This document shows, in pieces, positions 40,621 through 49,770 of a stretch of DNA of 64,000 bases. Position 1 is the stretch's first letter. Every line of letters starts with the position of its first letter. The position numbers and the translations under genes are program-made. The notes below the pieces were generated by a model. The model ran no database searches, had not been told where the DNA came from, and saw only the letters and a program-made list of their open reading frames with translations. The stretch spans positions 1 to 64,000 of the forward strand of contig NZ_QLTS01000008.1 of NCBI RefSeq assembly GCF_003269275.1. Direction: 5' to 3'. The stretch comes from Phascolarctobacterium faecium DSM 14760. Lineage in GTDB: Bacteria > Bacillota > Negativicutes > Acidaminococcales > Acidaminococcaceae.

Positions 40621-41169
40621 TCATAGAGGCTGCAGCGATTTGATTATTGTTGTGAGTTGCTGCAGATGTGTTTCTTCCGTATCCCAGGAATCCATCATAA
40701 ATAAATATATTTTTTTCTTAAAAACAATGAAGGCATTTGATTTTACAAAAGGAAGCTGCTTATCTTTTTTGTATATTTCCATAGGCAAAGAGGCGTTCAC
40801 AAGAAGTACATAATGAGGGCCTATATTTTTACAGTCGGCGAAAGTGATATTATATTTACTTGATGCCTGTTTGGTCATCCCGATAAATGCGTCAAAATAT
40901 TCATTTAATAATTCTTTAGGCATATTTCTCAAAGTTGCGTTTTCCTTTTCGTCTATAACCGGAGAAACGCCTACCCTTACAGTGCTTTTTTTATCGTCTG
41001 AAGCCGTAAATATCAGCACCATACCGCCTTCCTGGGTGCTCTTGTCTGAAAGGTTCCAGTTATCGCCGATATCGATCAGAAAATCATTTTCGATATTTTT
41101 ATAGATCGCGGCATTACAAATATTGTTCGTCAGTAAAAGTATCATAAGAACAAGGAACATTTTTGGCAT
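40621..41169 (-). CDS. Secreted hypothetical protein
   Basis: Protein of 182 residues with a signal peptide (MFLVLMILLLTNNICNA-AI). The mature part resembles small periplasmic or surface proteins of the PsbP/DUF1795 kind (DFLIDIGDNWNLSDKS near the start, IIKSLQPL at the end), but I cannot name a family with confidence. GGGAGG precedes the ATG. It is a single gene convergent with tRNA-Thr. Confidence 0.7.
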   Translation of the reverse strand: MPKMFLVLMILLLTNNICNAAIYKNIENDFLIDIGDNWNLSDKSTQEGGMVLIFTASDDKKSTVRVGVSPVIDEKENATLRNMPKELLNEYFDAFIGMTKQASSKYNITFADCKNIGPHYVLLVNASLPMEIYKKDKQLPFVKSNAFIVFKKKIYLFMMDSWDTEETHLQQLTTIIKSLQPL

Positions 41170-41443
41170 AAATTACCTCCCTTTTGTAGTAATGTTTTAG
41201 GTTCTTTCAAGTGAATGGAGTACGTTCAGTAATCTGTTCAAAAATCAATACCGCTATTATTATATACTTACGCAATGAAATAAACAATATAAAAGAAAAT
41301 GCTTGACAGGAATATTTGCTCGTGCGTGTTGCGATCGAGGTGGTTCTGATAATTATTTTAATAAAAGCATGTCCGAAAATGGCGGGAATTATAGAAATGT
41401 TATGATATAATTAAAGCGATTTCAAGTAAGGAGGCAAACGGTG

Positions 41444-42904
41444 ATGCAGGAAAATATCAAGGGATTGTACGCGGCTTTTAAAGCCAAAGATGCCCGTTTT
41501 GACGGACGTTTTTTCGTTGGCATATCGTCTACGGGAATCTATTGCCGTCCGGTTTGCAAAGCCAGACAGCCCAAAGCGGAAAACTGCACTTTTTTCAGGA
41601 CGGCCGCCGCTGCGGAACAGGCCGGCTACAGGCCCTGCCTTTTGTGCAGGCCGGAACTTGCTCCCGGGACCTCTGTTACTGATGCTACGGCTGATTTAGT
41701 TTACCGGGCTGCGCGAATGTTGGAAAGGAATTGCGGCAGCGGCCAGAGCCTGCGGGAAATAGCAGAACGGCTTGGTTGTACGGACAGACATTTGCGGCGC
41801 GTATTTACTGCGGAATACCACGTTTCCCCTGTCCAATATTTACAGACCTGCCGCTTGCTGCTTGCCAAAAATCTGCTTACCGACACCGATCTTTCAGTGC
41901 TGGAAGTTGCAATGGCGGCAGGATTTGGCAGTCTGCGCCGTTTTAACGATTTATTTAAAAAACATTATCAGCTTGTGCCCACAGCTTTGCGGAAAAGACA
42001 GGCAGAAGCAAAAAGCCATAACGGTGAGATCACCTTGGCTCTTGGTTACCGCCCTCCTTATGCCTGGGATAAAATATTAAAGTTTTTGGCAGGACGGGCA
42101 ATAACAGGAATAGAAGTTGTAAATAATGATGAATATCTGCGTACGGTAAAGCTGCAAAATGCGGAAGGCCAGCAGTTCTGCGGCTGGGTGCGGGTCGGGC
42201 ACAGACCGGCTGAAAATACTTTGAGCGTTACGGTCAGCGAAAGTCTTCTGCCGGTGCTTCCTGAGGTATTGGCCCGCATCAAGAATTTATTTGATTTATA
42301 TTGTGAGCCTAAGGCAGTATATGAAACGCTGCAGGTGATGAATACTCTGCAGCCCGGTTTGTGTGTTTTAGGAACCAGACTGCCCGGCTGCTTCAATGTT
42401 TTTGAAATGTCGGTGCGGGCTGTACTGGGTCAGCAGATCACTGTAAAAGCTGCAAGTACTTTAGCGGCAAGGCTCGTCGCTGTGTATGGAACTCAGGTCC
42501 AGACAGGTATTGAAGGTCTTACGCACAGCTTTCCTGCGCCTGCGGCGATACTTGCACTGGGAGAAAATATTAGTGAGCATTTGGGAAAATTAGGTATTAT
42601 CTCTGCGCGTGCGAATACGATTTATCAACTGGCACGGGTATTGGCAGACGAAAAAAATGATTTTGGATTTTGCGGCAATCCGGAGGAAGAAATGCAAAAG
42701 CTGCAGGCTATTCGCGGTATCGGCAGTTGGACGGCGCAGTATATAGCCATGCGGGCAATGGGCTGGCCCGATGCTTTTCTGCCAACGGATGCAGGAATAA
42801 AAAAGGCGCTGCCGGATCATACGCCTAAAGAACTGCAGGTACTGTCGGAAGCCTGGCGTCCCTGGCGCAGTTATGCTACGGTTAATTTATGGAATACATT
42901 ATAG
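41444..42904 (+). CDS. alkA: Ada-type regulator fused to AlkA glycosylase
   Basis: Protein of 486 residues that combines sensing and repair of alkylated DNA. Residues 1-80: Ada metal-binding domain with C34, C38, C65 and C68 (IYCRPVCKARQ, RPCLLCRP), where C34 would accept a methyl group from phosphotriesters. Residues 85-185: AraC-type DNA-binding domain. Residues 195-300: AlkA N-terminal domain. Residues 300-480: HhH-GPD glycosylase with AIRGIGSWTAQYIAMRAMG, then DAFLPTDAGIKKAL with the catalytic Asp. It probably activates its own operon when methylated. AAGGAGG precedes the ATG at 41444. The next gene, an alkyltransferase, starts 12 bases on. Confidence 0.92.
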   Translation: MQENIKGLYAAFKAKDARFDGRFFVGISSTGIYCRPVCKARQPKAENCTFFRTAAAAEQAGYRPCLLCRPELAPGTSVTDATADLVYRAARMLERNCGSGQSLREIAERLGCTDRHLRRVFTAEYHVSPVQYLQTCRLLLAKNLLTDTDLSVLEVAMAAGFGSLRRFNDLFKKHYQLVPTALRKRQAEAKSHNGEITLALGYRPPYAWDKILKFLAGRAITGIEVVNNDEYLRTVKLQNAEGQQFCGWVRVGHRPAENTLSVTVSESLLPVLPEVLARIKNLFDLYCEPKAVYETLQVMNTLQPGLCVLGTRLPGCFNVFEMSVRAVLGQQITVKAASTLAARLVAVYGTQVQTGIEGLTHSFPAPAAILALGENISEHLGKLGIISARANTIYQLARVLADEKNDFGFCGNPEEEMQKLQAIRGIGSWTAQYIAMRAMGWPDAFLPTDAGIKKALPDHTPKELQVLSEAWRPWRSYATVNLWNTL

Positions 42905-42916
42905 AGGAGGCCCTAT

Positions 42917-43462
42917 ATGTACTACTCTACGACTTATTTATCGCCCCTGGGAAAAATTACGCTTGCGTGTGACGCTTGCGGTAAAAATCTTGTCGGCTTA
43001 TGGCTGGAAGGGCAAAAGTATTATCAGGGTACGCTGAAGGAAGCTTTGATTGAAAAGGATGCTGTGCCGCTTTTCGATATTGCAAAAAAGTGGCTGGACA
43101 GATATTTTTCCGGGCAGAAGCCTGATGTGGCAGAGCTGCCGCTGGCACCACAAGGCAATGCGTTTCGTCAGGGCGTTTGGGAAATTTTATGTACGATCCC
43201 TTATGGAGAGGTAATAACTTACGGCAGTATTGCTAAAAAAATGGCAGTGAAGCTGCAGAAGGAACGGATGTCAAGCCAGGCTGTCGGCGGTGCTGTTGGA
43301 CATAATCCCATTTCTATTATTATTCCCTGCCACCGGGTCGTTGGTGCAAACGGCAGTCTTACTGGGTATGCTGGCGGTATTGAAAAAAAAATAAAACTGC
43401 TGGAGCTGGAAGGCGTAGATATGTCTGGATTTTTTATCCCCCAAAAAGGTACGGCATTGTAA
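42917..43462 (+). CDS. ogt: O6-alkylguanine-DNA alkyltransferase
   Basis: Suicide repair enzyme of 181 residues that removes methyl groups from O6 of guanine. The active site IIPCHRVVGANG has the acceptor C138, and the helix-turn-helix region has IPYGEVITYGSIAKKMA. GAGGAGG is upstream, and the gene is in one operon with the Ada-AlkA fusion. Confidence 0.93.
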   Translation: MYYSTTYLSPLGKITLACDACGKNLVGLWLEGQKYYQGTLKEALIEKDAVPLFDIAKKWLDRYFSGQKPDVAELPLAPQGNAFRQGVWEILCTIPYGEVITYGSIAKKMAVKLQKERMSSQAVGGAVGHNPISIIIPCHRVVGANGSLTGYAGGIEKKIKLLELEGVDMSGFFIPQKGTAL

Positions 43463-43488
43463 TATACTAATAAAATCGGAGGGAAATT

Positions 43489-43857
43489 ATGATTACGTAT
43501 AACGGCGAAAGGATAGTGGATGCGGCATTTGCTGAGCAGGTGTATGAGGCAGTCGCCCGGATACCTCGCGGTAAAGTGGCTACCTACGGACAGATAGCGG
43601 CGCAGGTCGGTGATACGCTGGCTGGGCGTGAGGTAGGGCACATCATGAGCTGCGCTCCTTCTGGACGGAATTTGCCCTGTCACAGGGTCGTGAACCGTAC
43701 CGGGGCTCTGGCACCTGACTATGCTTTCGGCGGGCAGGAAAAACAACGTGCTTTGCTGGAAGCGGAGGGCGTAACCTTCCTTGCCGACGGGCGAATAGAT
43801 ATGACGCTGCATTTATGGGGCAAATATGAACAATTTAATATTTTTGATATGAGCTGA
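43489..43857 (+). CDS. MGMT-family protein (short)
   Basis: Protein of 122 residues with only the C-terminal alkyltransferase domain. IPRGKVATYGQIAAQVGD and NLPCHRVVNRTGAL are conserved, with acceptor C64 intact, so it is not the Trp-containing Atl type (PWHR). Short members of this family may repair or only bind alkylated guanine. GGAGGG precedes the ATG. It is the third gene of the alkylation-repair cluster. Confidence 0.88.
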   Translation: MITYNGERIVDAAFAEQVYEAVARIPRGKVATYGQIAAQVGDTLAGREVGHIMSCAPSGRNLPCHRVVNRTGALAPDYAFGGQEKQRALLEAEGVTFLADGRIDMTLHLWGKYEQFNIFDMS

Positions 43858-43897
43858 CAGGCCGGTCGATATTTCAAAATGCTCTGCAGTGAAAATG

Positions 43898-43926
43898 TTG
43901 ACAAATATTTAAACAGATGCTAAAAT
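43898..43926 (+). promoter_or_regulatory. Promoter of the Bcr/CflA exporter
   Basis: TTGACA at 43898-43903, a 17-base spacer and TAAAAT at 43921-43926. Transcription would begin near 43933, well before the terminator-like hairpin in the leader. Confidence 0.8.
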
Positions 43927-43932
43927 AACCTT

Positions 43933-44000
43933 GTTTTTACGGAAACACCTCGGAGGGCAGTACTGCCGGATAAGAGATATTCTCTTATCCGGTTTTTTTA
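43933..44000 (+). promoter_or_regulatory. Leader with intrinsic attenuator before the exporter
   Basis: Between promoter and gene lies a full intrinsic terminator: CCGGATAAGAGA (43966-43977), loop TAT, TCTCTTATCCGG (43981-43992), then TTTTTTTA. Just upstream are the palindrome GGCAGTACTGCC and the ribosome-binding-like CGGAGG without an ATG. Transcription must pass this hairpin to reach the exporter, so conditional read-through is likely. Confidence 0.7.
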
Positions 44001-44022
44001 TTAGATTAAAGGAGGAAAAATA

Positions 44023-45240
44023 ATGCTTACGGAAAACGCTTCAAAAATCCAGCAGAAATATTTAGGCGCAAAGGGTTTGATCGTACTGATCGCTGTGATG
44101 AATATGTTTGTACCGTTGTCGATAGATTTATATCTGCCGGCACTGCCGACGATAGGTACAGAATTTGCTGCGACACCTTTGATGGTCAATTTGACGCTGG
44201 TCAGTTTTTTCTTCTTTTTCGCAGTGGGGATTCTGCTGTTTGGGCCGGTAAGTGATAAATACGGACGCCGGAAGATTTTACTGCTGGGAATAGTTCTGTA
44301 TACGCTGGCAAGTGGTCTGTGCGCCTTTGCCGGCAGTATTTACAGTCTGATAGCGTACAGAATCGTGCAGGCTTTGGGTGCAGGCGGCATGGTTGCTGTG
44401 TCGATGGCGGTTGTTAAAGATGCTTTTTATGGCACCACTAAAAATCGTGTTTTGGCGCTGGTGCAGGCTATGGCCGTTATTGCGCCGATGGTCGCCCCTG
44501 TTATCGGCGCATTTCTGCTGCAGTTTGTCAGCTGGCGCGGTACCTTCGGGGTCCTGATCGCCACCGGTGCTGTTAATCTGGCCGCCAGCTTCTTTTTTGA
44601 AGAAACGCTGTCGGAAAGCGAACGTTATAAGGGCAGCTTTTGGAGTACCTTCGGCAGATTGGCAGTTGTCGGTAAAAATGTTGGTTTTACTGGTGTACTG
44701 ACTGTATTTTCACTGCTGGCAGCACCTTATATGGCTTACGTGGCAGTATCTTCCTATGTTTATGTACAGTATTTTGGGCTTAGTGAGCAGGTCTACAGTT
44801 ATTTTTTTGCTGCTAACTCATTTTTTGCCGTTGTCGGTCCGTTTTTATATATGAAGTTGATCGGGATCGTATCGCCGCGTCAATTTACCTATGGCTGTTT
44901 TATTTTTACTGTAGTAGCAGCGGCAGCGCTGCTGACAGTAGGGAGTATTTCACCGTGGTGGTTTTTAATAGCCTTTTTACCGGTCACGATCATGGAAAGC
45001 GCTGCCAGGCCTTTCAGTACGGCCATATTATTGGATCAGCAGAAGACGGATATCGGCTCTGCCTCGTCGCTGATCAATGCGGTGAATACTGTTTTTGGCA
45101 GCTTGGGTATGATGCTGGGTGCATTGAACTGGAGCAATTTTATTGAAGGGCTGGGGATCATTACCGCTGTTTGCGTCACCTTGGCAATTGCGGGCTGGCT
45201 GGCTCTGCTGCATTTTAAAATCAGGGTAGAAGGTTTATAA
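44023..45240 (+). CDS. Bcr/CflA-family drug efflux MFS transporter
   Basis: Proton-driven exporter of 405 residues with 12 hydrophobic segments. Family motifs: VPLSIDLYLPALPTIG in the first segment, GPVSDKYGRRKILL between segments 2 and 3, and YRIVQALGAGGMVAVSMAVV. Relatives export bicyclomycin, chloramphenicol or sulfonamides. AAAGGAGG precedes the ATG. Expression appears gated by the attenuator at 43966. Confidence 0.9.
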   Translation: MLTENASKIQQKYLGAKGLIVLIAVMNMFVPLSIDLYLPALPTIGTEFAATPLMVNLTLVSFFFFFAVGILLFGPVSDKYGRRKILLLGIVLYTLASGLCAFAGSIYSLIAYRIVQALGAGGMVAVSMAVVKDAFYGTTKNRVLALVQAMAVIAPMVAPVIGAFLLQFVSWRGTFGVLIATGAVNLAASFFFEETLSESERYKGSFWSTFGRLAVVGKNVGFTGVLTVFSLLAAPYMAYVAVSSYVYVQYFGLSEQVYSYFFAANSFFAVVGPFLYMKLIGIVSPRQFTYGCFIFTVVAAAALLTVGSISPWWFLIAFLPVTIMESAARPFSTAILLDQQKTDIGSASSLINAVNTVFGSLGMMLGALNWSNFIEGLGIITAVCVTLAIAGWLALLHFKIRVEGL

Positions 45241-45256
45241 AAATCAGTCAAAATAA

Positions 45257-45290
45257 AAAATACCTGCCGTTAATCAACGGCAGGTATTTT
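45257..45290. terminator. Bidirectional terminator
   Basis: AAAATACCTGCCGTT / AACGGCAGGTATTTT between the exporter and the leftward UspA gene. Confidence 0.88.
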
Positions 45291-45347
45291 GCTTTGCAGC
45301 GAAAATTTCAGTCGCTGCCTATAGGGGAAAGATGCCCAAGCAATCCA

Positions 45348-45785
45348 CTATTTAACGATCAAGACCGGTATTTCCGCATACATGGCAACTTTGGAGCTGA
45401 CGCTGCCGAGGATAAATTCTGCAACAGCGTTCATGCCGCGGCTGCCGATGAGGATCATGCTAGCTTCGGATTTTTTGGCGGCGGTCAGGATTTGCTGCGC
45501 GGCGTTGCCAACTAAAGTTTCATAATGAACGGGAACTTTGGCGGCAGCTGTCTGTTTTTTTGCTGCTTCCATTAATTCCTGACCGGCCAGTTCATATAAT
45601 TCATTGGTTTGTTTGACCATAGCGGGGTTTAACTGGTTCAAAATGGTCGATCGTTTGCTGTAAGGTTCGATTACGTGGACTACTTTTACTTCTGCGTCAA
45701 GCTTACCGGCCAGATTGATACCATAAGCAAGCACTTTACTGGACGAATCAGAACTGTCGATAGCGATTAAAATTTTCTCTTTCAT
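45348..45785 (-). CDS. UspA-family universal stress protein
   Basis: Cytoplasmic stress protein of 145 residues, single Usp domain. The nucleotide-binding signature GSRGMNAVAEFILGSVSSKV is present, so it is probably an ATP-binding type. GGGAGGG precedes the ATG. It lies between an efflux gene and a LysR gene on the opposite strand. Confidence 0.9.
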   Translation of the reverse strand: MKEKILIAIDSSDSSSKVLAYGINLAGKLDAEVKVVHVIEPYSKRSTILNQLNPAMVKQTNELYELAGQELMEAAKKQTAAAKVPVHYETLVGNAAQQILTAAKKSEASMILIGSRGMNAVAEFILGSVSSKVAMYAEIPVLIVK

Positions 45786-45821
45786 ATAAATCCCTCCCTG
45801 AATTTTGCATCCTGCTCTTTA

Positions 45822-45852
45822 CTTGACTGTTCTTTACTTGACTGTTCTTCTT
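45822..45852. repeat. Short tandem repeat upstream of uspA
   Basis: Two adjacent copies of TCTTTACTTGACTGT lie in the divergent spacer between the UspA and LysR genes. They may be a duplicated regulatory site or a slippage product. Confidence 0.5.
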
Positions 45853-45945
45853 TTCTTTAATATTATTATAACAACAATAAAATCATACTTAAAATACTTA
45901 TTTTTGAAATTATAATACCTAAAAAGTATGAATGGAGGAATACTT

Positions 45946-46842
45946 ATGAATTTGCAGCAAATGCGGTATTTCGTAATGGTAGCGAGGCTGGGCAATGTTA
46001 CAGAGGCTGCCAAAGCGCTGCATATCGCGCAGCCGCCTTTAAGCAGACAAATCAAACAGCTTGAGCAGGAACTGGGCGTGGTGCTGTTCGACAGATCAGG
46101 CCGGCGTCTGCATCTGACAGAAACCGGTCATATGCTGCTGCATCGGGCAGAAGAAATCTTAAATCTAACGGATCGGACTGTATGTGAATTATCCAGCAGT
46201 GAGCTGGGACAGGAGGGTATTTTATCACTGGGAGTTGTCCCTTCGATGAGCCTGATGGTATTACCGCAGATGATTGCCGCTTTTAAAGAGTTGTATCCCA
46301 AAATAACCTATCGGTTGTTGATCGGCGAAAGTTTACGGGTGATCGAACTGCTGGAAAAGGGGGTCATTGAAACTGCTATCGTTCATTTGCCTGTGGACGA
46401 GGATTATTTTGCAAGCTATAAGCTGCCAACTGAACGCTTGGCATTAGTCTATGATGCGGCGTTTTTTCCGCAGCTGGAGGGGACTTTTGAACTGCCTGTA
46501 AGCAGGCTGCAGGGGCTGCCGCTTTTATGCCACCGCCGTTATAAGGAACTGTTGGAACAGTCTGCTGCTAAAAATGGCATCCAGGCATATTTTTTCTGTC
46601 TCAGCGATGACAGTAATTATCTGATTGCCTGGGCGAAAGCCGGGTTAGGACTGGCCGTTATCCCAGAATCAGCAGAAGCAATCGCCAGGCATGAAGGGCT
46701 GGCCTGTGTCCGTATGGACGACCCGGAACTGACGACTACGGCGGCAGTGGTATGGGGGCGCAAGTATTATCACTCGCCGACAACACGTAATTTTATCAGC
46801 TTTATACCGCAGTATTTTGAACAGTGCAAAAAGTTCTGCTGA
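45946..46842 (+). CDS. LysR-family regulator
   Basis: Regulator of 298 residues with N-terminal helix-turn-helix (MRYFVMVARLGNVTEAAKAL, HIAQPPLSRQIKQLEQELGV) and an effector-binding domain. GGAGG lies 8 bases before the ATG at 45946. The spacer holds CATACTT / AAGTATG arms near 45886-45927, a possible operator. The neighbouring gene is uspA, divergent. Target and effector are unknown. Confidence 0.9.
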   Translation: MNLQQMRYFVMVARLGNVTEAAKALHIAQPPLSRQIKQLEQELGVVLFDRSGRRLHLTETGHMLLHRAEEILNLTDRTVCELSSSELGQEGILSLGVVPSMSLMVLPQMIAAFKELYPKITYRLLIGESLRVIELLEKGVIETAIVHLPVDEDYFASYKLPTERLALVYDAAFFPQLEGTFELPVSRLQGLPLLCHRRYKELLEQSAAKNGIQAYFFCLSDDSNYLIAWAKAGLGLAVIPESAEAIARHEGLACVRMDDPELTTTAAVVWGRKYYHSPTTRNFISFIPQYFEQCKKFC

Positions 46843-46880
46843 GTGCTGTTGACTGTAGATCAGAGAAAATATAAATAAAA

Positions 46881-46919
46881 AGCCCCCGGAATTTTTAAGA
46901 TTCCGGGGGCTTAGTTTTT
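46881..46919. terminator. Bidirectional terminator
   Basis: AGCCCCCGGAAT / ATTCCGGGGGCT between the LysR gene and the leftward metQ. Confidence 0.88.
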
Positions 46920-46921
46920 AA

Positions 46922-47755
46922 TTATTTCCAGGCCGGTAAAATGGTGCCCTGGAAGTGTTCCATAATGAATTTTTCATTATCAGCTGATTGGTAAATTTCT
47001 TTCAGTTTAGCGATCCGGGGATCGTTTTCATTGGTTTTCTTGGTTACGAAGATGTTGACAAACGGATTGTCAGCAGATTCCAGAATGATGGAATCTTTGG
47101 TAGGGTTCAGGCCTGCTGGAATAGCGTAGTTGGCATTGATTACAGCAAAGGTAACGTCGGGCAGGCTGCGGGGAATGGTAGCTGCATCCAGTTCCAGGAA
47201 TTTGAAGTTATGTGGATTTTCGGTGATATCGGCAACGGTGGTAGTAACGTTTTTGATATCTTTGACTTTGATCAGCCCGGCATTGGCAAGAACTAAAATC
47301 GCACGGCCGCCGTTGGATGGATCGTTAGGAATACCGATTGTGGCGCCGTCAGGAATGGCGTCGCCTTTTTTCAAAGTTTTGGAGTAAGCGGCCATCGGGA
47401 AGTTAACGGTTTTGAAAACTTCTACCAGGTCAAATTTAGGCTCTTTTTGCAGAGTGGCATCTAAATAAGGGCGGTGCTGCATGCTGTTGGCAAAAACCTC
47501 GCCTTGGAACAGTGCTACATTAGGAGTTACATAGTCGTTGAATTCAACTACTTCGATTTTCAGACCTTGTTTTTCAGCAAGTTTTTTGACATTGTCCATA
47601 ATTTCAGCATGAGGGCCTGCAGTAACTGCGATTTTGATAGGCGCATCGCCGGCAGGAGCTTTTGCTGCTTCTTTTTTATCGTCGCCGCAGCCGAAGGTGG
47701 TCAGGGCAGCTACGCATAAAGCTGCCGCGGTCAGTATTTTAGCTAATTTTTTCAT
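46922..47755 (-). CDS. metQ: Methionine ABC transporter lipoprotein
   Basis: Substrate-binding lipoprotein of 277 residues (NlpA family). The lipobox LTTFGC puts the lipidated Cys at 23. KIAVTAGPHAEIMDNVKKLA and GATIGIPNDPSNGGRAILVL are typical of MetQ. It captures methionine for MetNI. It is last in the order metN-metI-metQ, read leftward, controlled by a SAM-I riboswitch. Confidence 0.93.
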   Translation of the reverse strand: MKKLAKILTAAALCVAALTTFGCGDDKKEAAKAPAGDAPIKIAVTAGPHAEIMDNVKKLAEKQGLKIEVVEFNDYVTPNVALFQGEVFANSMQHRPYLDATLQKEPKFDLVEVFKTVNFPMAAYSKTLKKGDAIPDGATIGIPNDPSNGGRAILVLANAGLIKVKDIKNVTTTVADITENPHNFKFLELDAATIPRSLPDVTFAVINANYAIPAGLNPTKDSIILESADNPFVNIFVTKKTNENDPRIAKLKEIYQSADNEKFIMEHFQGTILPAWK

Positions 47756-47781
47756 GATAATTTCCCCTTTATAAGATGATT

Positions 47782-48441
47782 TTATAGTTTGTTTTTATTA
47801 AGCTTTTTGGAAAAGTAGTCGCCGAGTGACTGGATAGATTGGACCATAACGATAAGTACGACGACAGTGATCAGCATAACGTCCATTTGGAAACGCTGAT
47901 AGCCGTAACGGATCGCCAGATCGCCTAAGCCGCCGCCGCCTAATGTACCAGCCATGGCGGAATAACCGATCAAAGCGATAACAGCGAGGGTGATACCTAA
48001 AACGATGGAATGCAGTGCTTCCGGCAAAAGGACCTTGCGGATAATCTGCATGGGGCTGGCGCCCATGGCCTGAGCCGCTTCGATAACGCCGTGGTCGATT
48101 TCCAGCAGCGAAGATTCGATGATGCGGGCAATAAAGGGTGCGGCTGAAATAGTCAAAGGTACGATGGAAGCGGTAGTACCTATCGAAGAGCCTACTAAAA
48201 GGCGGGTCAGAGGAATGATCGCTACCATTAATATAATGAAGGGAGTTGAGCGGGTAGCGTTGACAATAGCGCCTAAAACGCTGTTTACAGGAGCGTTGGG
48301 CAGGATATGGTTTTTACGGGTGACGGTTAAGATCACGCCGAGCGGTACGCCGATAAGTGTGGCGAGTATTGTGGAAGCCAGCACCATATAGCAGGTTTCC
48401 CAAAAGGATTTAAGTAAAAGAGCTAACATTTCAGGAGACAT
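47782..48441 (-). CDS. metI: Methionine ABC transporter permease
   Basis: Membrane permease of 219 residues with about five segments and the EAA coupling motif IEAAQAMGASPMQIIRKVLLPEA. It overlaps the metN stop by 11 bases. Confidence 0.93.
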   Translation of the reverse strand: MSPEMLALLLKSFWETCYMVLASTILATLIGVPLGVILTVTRKNHILPNAPVNSVLGAIVNATRSTPFIILMVAIIPLTRLLVGSSIGTTASIVPLTISAAPFIARIIESSLLEIDHGVIEAAQAMGASPMQIIRKVLLPEALHSIVLGITLAVIALIGYSAMAGTLGGGGLGDLAIRYGYQRFQMDVMLITVVVLIVMVQSIQSLGDYFSKKLNKNKL

Positions 48442-49468
48442 AACCGATCACCTCAACTTTCAGCTGCTGTTCATGCAGATATTGCAGAGCATTTTTGATA
48501 CCTGCGGCGCTTCCTGAAATCTCAATGACCAGGGTGCCGAAGGGTATATCCTTAAGCGAATCGATATTACCGTAGATGATATTGATATCGACATCGAATT
48601 TTTTGACCATACCGGAAACGATCGGATCGCCGGCTGAGTTACCGATGAAGGATAATCGCACGATCAGTTTGCTGCCTTCGGTGTAGACTGCGCTGATTGA
48701 AGAAGATTGCAGCAGTGCAGGCAGTTCGATATTGTTGATGCTTTTGACGAAATCTTTGGTAGTGGGCTTCTGCGGATCGGTGAAAACATCGATCATGGAA
48801 CCTTCTTCAATGATCTCGCCGTTTTCGATAACAGCTACTCTGTCACAGACTTCTTTGACTACTTCCATCTGATGTGTGATCATGACAATAGTCAGATTCA
48901 GGCGTTTATTGATATCTTTGAGCAGGTCGAGAATAGATTTTGTTGTCTGCGGGTCCAATGCCGAGGTTGCTTCATCACACAGCAGTACTTTAGGATCGCT
49001 GGCCAGAGCACGGGCAATACCGACACGTTGTTTCTGACCGCCTGACAGCTGGCTGGGATAATAATCGCCGCGGTCCTGTAATTGTACCAGCTCCAGCAGC
49101 GGCTGCACCCGCTTTTTGATTTCAGACTGCGAAATACCCTGTATTTCCAGCGGAAAAGCGATATTATCGTAAACTGTGCGGGAGGCCAGCAGATTAAAGT
49201 GCTGGAAGATCATCCCGATATTTTGGCGTGCTTTGCGCAGTTCCTGATTGTTCATTGCAGTCAGTTCCTGTCCATCCACAAAGACCTGACCGCCGGTAGG
49301 TACTTCCAGCATATTGATGCAGCGGATCAGGGTTGATTTACCGGCACCGCTGAGGCCGATGATACCGAATATTTCTCCGGCGTTGATATGCAGATTTGTT
49401 TTCTTTAAAGCGTGGATATCACCTGCATTGCTGTAATAGGTTTTTTCCACATTGCGTAAATCGATCAT
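48431..49468 (-). CDS. metN: Methionine ABC transporter ATPase
   Basis: ATPase of 345 residues. Walker A GLSGAGKSTLIR, signature LSGGQKQRVGIA, Walker B LLCDEATSALDP. The C-terminal 90 residues are the NIL domain that binds methionine and inhibits the transporter. The ATG at 49468 (MIDLRNV) follows AGAGGA; the longer frame upstream runs into the riboswitch terminator. Confidence 0.94.
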   Translation of the reverse strand: MIDLRNVEKTYYSNAGDIHALKKTNLHINAGEIFGIIGLSGAGKSTLIRCINMLEVPTGGQVFVDGQELTAMNNQELRKARQNIGMIFQHFNLLASRTVYDNIAFPLEIQGISQSEIKKRVQPLLELVQLQDRGDYYPSQLSGGQKQRVGIARALASDPKVLLCDEATSALDPQTTKSILDLLKDINKRLNLTIVMITHQMEVVKEVCDRVAVIENGEIIEEGSMIDVFTDPQKPTTKDFVKSINNIELPALLQSSSISAVYTEGSKLIVRLSFIGNSAGDPIVSGMVKKFDVDINIIYGNIDSLKDIPFGTLVIEISGSAAGIKNALQYLHEQQLKVEVIGYVS

Positions 49469-49496
49469 ACAGCGTTCCTCTTTCTTTTCTAAAATC

Positions 49497-49650
49497 GTAA
49501 AAAAACCCTTCACACAGGTGAAGGGTAACGAAAGCGTTTCGTACTGCTTCATCTGTCGGATTTACATCCGTTGGATTTGGCACCGTTCACGTCGTGATGG
49601 TTGCCGTAGCTTCATAGGGCCAGTCCCTCGGCTACTCTTGATGAAATACC
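49497..49650 (-). promoter_or_regulatory. SAM-I riboswitch controlling metNIQ
   Basis: Read leftward: ATCAAGAGTAGCCGAGGGAC, then TGGCCCTATGAAGCTACGGC, AACC, GGTGCCAAATCC and a closing P1 strand, the hallmark S-box core. An intrinsic terminator (ACCCTTCAC / GTGAAGGGT plus T-run, 49497-49526) follows. High S-adenosylmethionine should favour termination and shut off methionine uptake. Confidence 0.95.
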
Positions 49651-49670
49651 GTTTGAAGTTGTTAAACAAA

Positions 49671-49699
49671 ATAATACACTTACAATCGGCACTTGTCAA
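49671..49699 (-). promoter_or_regulatory. Promoter of metNIQ
   Basis: Leftward TTGACA (49694-49699), a 17-base spacer and TATTAT (49671-49676), just upstream of the SAM-I aptamer. Confidence 0.8.
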
Positions 49700-49770
49700 T
49701 AAAAATTTTAAAATTTTTGTAAAAAACCTTGCCTTTCACAAGATAAAGTGATAAAGTATAAAAGAAAAAA

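Noticed and set aside
43489-43857. Atl-type alkyltransferase-like protein
   Set aside because: The active-site motif is PCHR with Cys present, not the Trp-containing form that defines Atl proteins.
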